From CAYLZO01 sp964387775 (GTDB taxonomy: Bacteria; Chloroflexota; Anaerolineae; JAAYZQ01), in contig CAYLZO010000248.1 in assembly GCA_964387775.1 (NCBI GenBank), positions 1 through 7,519 of the forward strand: DNA of 7,519 nt. The letters are read 5' to 3'. The notes under the pieces were generated by a model that worked only from the letters and a program-made list of their open reading frames with translations, did no database searches and was not told the origin of the DNA. Positions 5,675-7,519 of the stretch are shown piece after piece. Position 1 is the stretch's first letter; each line of letters begins with the position of its first letter. The translations under genes were made by a program, and so were the position numbers.

Positions 5675-6637
5675 TCACGCCTCCACCAGGACGGGCACGG
5701 CCACCGAGCGAAGCACCTCGTCCAGGATCTGGGCGGCGGCGTGGCGCTGCATCCACAGGTCAGGCTCCAGGATCAGGCGGTGGATCAGGGCCGGATGGAC
5801 AAAGAGTTTGACGTCGTCGGGGATGACATAGTCGCGGCCGTGCATCGCCGCCCAGGCCCGGCTCAGCTTCAGCAGGGCCAGGGAGCCGCGCGGGCTGGCG
5901 CCCACGGCGACCTGGCGGCGGTGGCGGGTGGCGTCCACCAGCTCGACGATATAGCGCTCGACGTCGGGATCCACGTGGACGTCCTCGATGGCGCGGCGTT
6001 GGGCCAGCAGCTCGGCCGCGTCGCTGACCTGGGCCAGGTCGAACGCGTCCTGGCGGCGGGCGCGGCGGCGTCTCAGAATCTCCTGCTCGTCGGCCGGCGT
6101 CGGATAGCCCACGCCGAGTTTCATCAAAAAGCGGTCGAGCTGGGCTTCGGGCAGGGGAAAGGTGCCCTCGTACTCGATGGGGTTCTGGGTGGCGACGACG
6201 ATAAAGGGCTCGGGCAGGCGCAGCGTCTCGCCCTCCAGCGTCACCTGGCGCTCCTGCATCGCCTCCAGCAGGGCCGACTGGGTCTTGGGCGAGGCGCGGT
6301 TGACCTCGTCGGCCAGGATGATGTTGGCAAAGATCGGCCCCTTGCGCAGCTCGAACCGGCTCTGGGCGCGGTCAAAAACGTAGCCGCCGGTGATGTCGCC
6401 GGGCAGCAGGTCGGGCGTGAACTGGATGCGCTTGAAGTCGAGGCCGAGGGCGGTGGCAAAGCTGTTGGCGATGAGGGTCTTGGCCAGGCCCGGATAGTCC
6501 GCCAGCAGGACGTGGCCGCCGGCCAGGATGGCGGCCATGATCTGTTCCAGCAGGGCGTGCTTGCCGACGATGGCCCGCTCGACCTGGCCGATGACGCGCT
6601 CGGCCAGGGCAGATACGCTCACGGTCGATTCGGTCAC
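5675..6637 (-). CDS. MoxR-family AAA+ ATPase
   Basis: The protein has 320 residues. The start is GTG at 6637, with GGAGG at 6644-6648 six bases upstream. AAA_3 core: Walker A DYPGLAKT (47-54), Walker B IILADE (106-111) continuing into VNRASPKTQSALLEAMQE, sensor 1 in VVATQNPIEYEG (N152), a conserved LDRF arginine (R169), and sensor 2 in GASPRG (R250) within the C-terminal lid. The first P-loop position is Asp where many relatives have Gly, while the GLAKT lysine and threonine remain, so ATP binding should be retained. MoxR proteins act as chaperone-like motors for maturation of vWA-domain proteins, here the DUF58 product encoded one base downstream. It probably forms a cytoplasmic hexamer. It is separated from the upstream membrane gene by 39 bases, the only real gap in the operon. 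Confidence 0.96.
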   Translation of the reverse strand: MTESTVSVSALAERVIGQVERAIVGKHALLEQIMAAILAGGHVLLADYPGLAKTLIANSFATALGLDFKRIQFTPDLLPGDITGGYVFDRAQSRFELRKGPIFANIILADEVNRASPKTQSALLEAMQERQVTLEGETLRLPEPFIVVATQNPIEYEGTFPLPEAQLDRFLMKLGVGYPTPADEQEILRRRRARRQDAFDLAQVSDAAELLAQRRAIEDVHVDPDVERYIVELVDATRHRRQVAVGASPRGSLALLKLSRAWAAMHGRDYVIPDDVKLFVHPALIHRLILEPDLWMQRHAAAQILDEVLRSVAVPVLVEA

Positions 6638-6676
6638 GGGGAACCTCCAGTTGAGAGCCGTGCTTGAACGGGATAC

Positions 6677-7288
6677 CTAGTTCTGATCACGACTCAGTTG
6701 GTCTTGTAGGAATTCGACGACGCGCGCCAACTCGGGGTCGGGCGCCGAGGCCGGGGGCGCGGGCTGCAAACGCGCCCGAAGCGCGCCCAGGATGCCCGAC
6801 GTGGGCGCAAAGTGGCGCGTCTGTTGGGCGCGGAGATAGGCTTCGACCACCGGCGGCAGGTCGAGGCGGCCGGCTTGCAGGCGGGCCTTGAGGACGGCGA
6901 GCGTGGTCTGCTCGCGGTAGGCCATGACGTCCCAGGCCAGCCCACCCAGGTGCTGGGCCAGGCTCCAGCGAAAGTATTCGCCCTCGGCGGCGCGCTCGAT
7001 CCAGCGGGCCAGGGTCCGGACCTGGCCGGCGGGCTCTGGCTCGCGGCCGGGGTGCGGTGCTTCCCGGCGCTTGCCCCGGCGCAGGCTCCTCAGGGCGATG
7101 ACGACGACGGTTACGAGGAGGAGGCCCCAGAGGGGCAATTGGGGCAGGCTTTCAAAGAGGATGCGCGCGCCCCAATAGAAACGAAAGAGCTCGACCACGA
7201 GGACGTCCCGGGCAAAGTCGCGCAGGAGCAGGACCAGGGGCAGGGCCAGGAGCAGGATGAGGGCCAGGGGCAGCAGGCGTTTTCTCAC
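6677..7288 (-). CDS. Two-TM membrane protein of unknown function in the MoxR operon
   Basis: The gene encodes 203 residues from a GTG at 7288 that overlaps the upstream stop (GTGA, four bases), a pattern typical of coupled translation. Two hydrophobic helices (about 5-22 and 50-66) flank a short loop with aromatic residues (FRFYWGARILFESLPQ). The rest, from about residue 68, is a basic, Arg-rich, mostly helical cytoplasmic domain (RTLARWIERAAEGEYFRWSL, LRAQQTRHFAPTSG) ending in SRDQN. It sits where some MoxR operons have a DUF4350 protein, but it lacks the large extracytoplasmic domain expected of that family, so I do not assign it. It may tether the MoxR/DUF58 machinery at the membrane (inference). 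Confidence 0.8.
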   Translation of the reverse strand: MRKRLLPLALILLLALPLVLLLRDFARDVLVVELFRFYWGARILFESLPQLPLWGLLLVTVVVIALRSLRRGKRREAPHPGREPEPAGQVRTLARWIERAAEGEYFRWSLAQHLGGLAWDVMAYREQTTLAVLKARLQAGRLDLPPVVEAYLRAQQTRHFAPTSGILGALRARLQPAPPASAPDPELARVVEFLQDQLSRDQN

Positions 7289-7519
7289 GACGCCCCCCGG
7301 GACGCTTCGACGACGGCGGCCAGGCAGGCGATGGCCTGCTGCTCTTCCTGCTCGGTGGCTGCCCGGGTGCCGTAGCGGACGCGCTCAAAGAGCCGGGTGA
7401 GTTGCTCGATCTGGGCCTGGGGCAGGCCGGCGGCTTTCAGCCGCGCCTCGAACTCGCGGGGGGTCATGTCCTCCGCCCGGCGGAGGCCCTGCCAGACAAG
7501 CACTGGAATTTGGTGCTGA
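7285..7519 (-). CDS. C-terminal end of a probable transglutaminase-like (TgpA-type) protein with DUF4129 domain, partial
   Basis: The frame is open to the window edge, so the true start lies beyond 7519; the GTG at 7503 is internal and need not be used. The visible 77 residues (from QHQIPVLVWQG) contain the DUF4129 signature: a small TPREF motif after a linker, then ARLKAAGLPQAQIEQLTRLFERVRYG, then a closing amphipathic helix and the stop at 7285-7287. DUF4129 is the cytoplasmic C-terminal tail of membrane transglutaminase-like proteins usually encoded beside moxR and DUF58 genes. With only the tail in view, a free-standing DUF4129 protein is also possible. Its stop overlaps the start of the next gene. 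Confidence 0.75.
   Translation of the reverse strand, partial: QHQIPVLVWQGLRRAEDMTPREFEARLKAAGLPQAQIEQLTRLFERVRYGTRAATEQEEQQAIACLAAVVEASRGAS

Noticed and set aside
4441..5811. A 456-residue open frame on the plus strand opposite DUF58
   Set aside because: It is rich in Gly, Gln, Asp and Ala with no recognisable motif, lies antisense to a clear DUF58 gene, and reflects codon bias in GC-rich sequence.
5741..6667. A 308-residue plus-strand open frame opposite MoxR
   Set aside because: It is a low-complexity antisense shadow of an intact MoxR gene with all motifs on the other strand.

Overview
The window looks like part of a high-GC bacterial chromosome, most plausibly Chloroflexota (Anaerolineae-like). 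That is a judgement from protein style: a membrane-anchored beta-propeller behind a Pro/Thr-rich stalk, an M23 peptidase followed by beta-sandwich-like repeats, and a MoxR/DUF58/transglutaminase operon with extra small membrane proteins. No rRNA, tRNA, CRISPR array or transposase was seen.

Layout. Positions 1-396 are non-coding. They hold a decayed minus-strand copy of the 3' end of a gene that is intact at 3876-4385, then a near-consensus extended -10 promoter firing rightwards (258-286). Positions 397-3685 form a plus-strand two-gene unit. The first gene is a membrane-anchored six-blade PD40/TolB-like propeller protein (397-1702). After 23 bases comes a secreted M23 metallopeptidase with a C-terminal LGFP-like segment and beta-sandwich-like repeats (1726-3685). 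Both genes are broken by single-base indels (one in the first, three in the second). Restoring the frames gives coherent proteins of about 434 and 652 residues. Positions 3686-3875 lie between convergent genes and carry a long imperfect inverted repeat (3753-3851) of a dispersed family whose translations (ASEAKQS, RFARND, CEERSDEAI) are widely seen in mis-called proteins.

Positions 3876-7519 are a compact, uninterrupted minus-strand operon. Read 5'->3' it contains the C-terminus of a probable transglutaminase-like/DUF4129 protein (cut by the window edge), a two-TM protein of unknown function, a MoxR-family AAA+ ATPase, a DUF58 protein with a vWA-like domain, and a polytopic protein of about six TM segments. 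All four internal starts are GTG, and genes overlap or nearly abut except for a 39-base gap before MoxR.

Interpretation. The minus operon is a MoxR-DUF58-transglutaminase module, a set generally thought to act as a chaperone or assembly system at the envelope. The plus unit probably encodes extracytoplasmic proteins acting on or attached to the cell wall. The two blocks differ in base composition (sample lines near 45% GC for the plus unit and 72% for the operon) and in integrity (four frameshifts against none). The plus unit may therefore be decaying or slippage-prone, although assembly errors cannot be excluded. The most unusual structural point is that the plus unit is bracketed by two same-orientation copies of one gene's 3' end, the left copy having lost 93 bases in frame at a 3-base microhomology.
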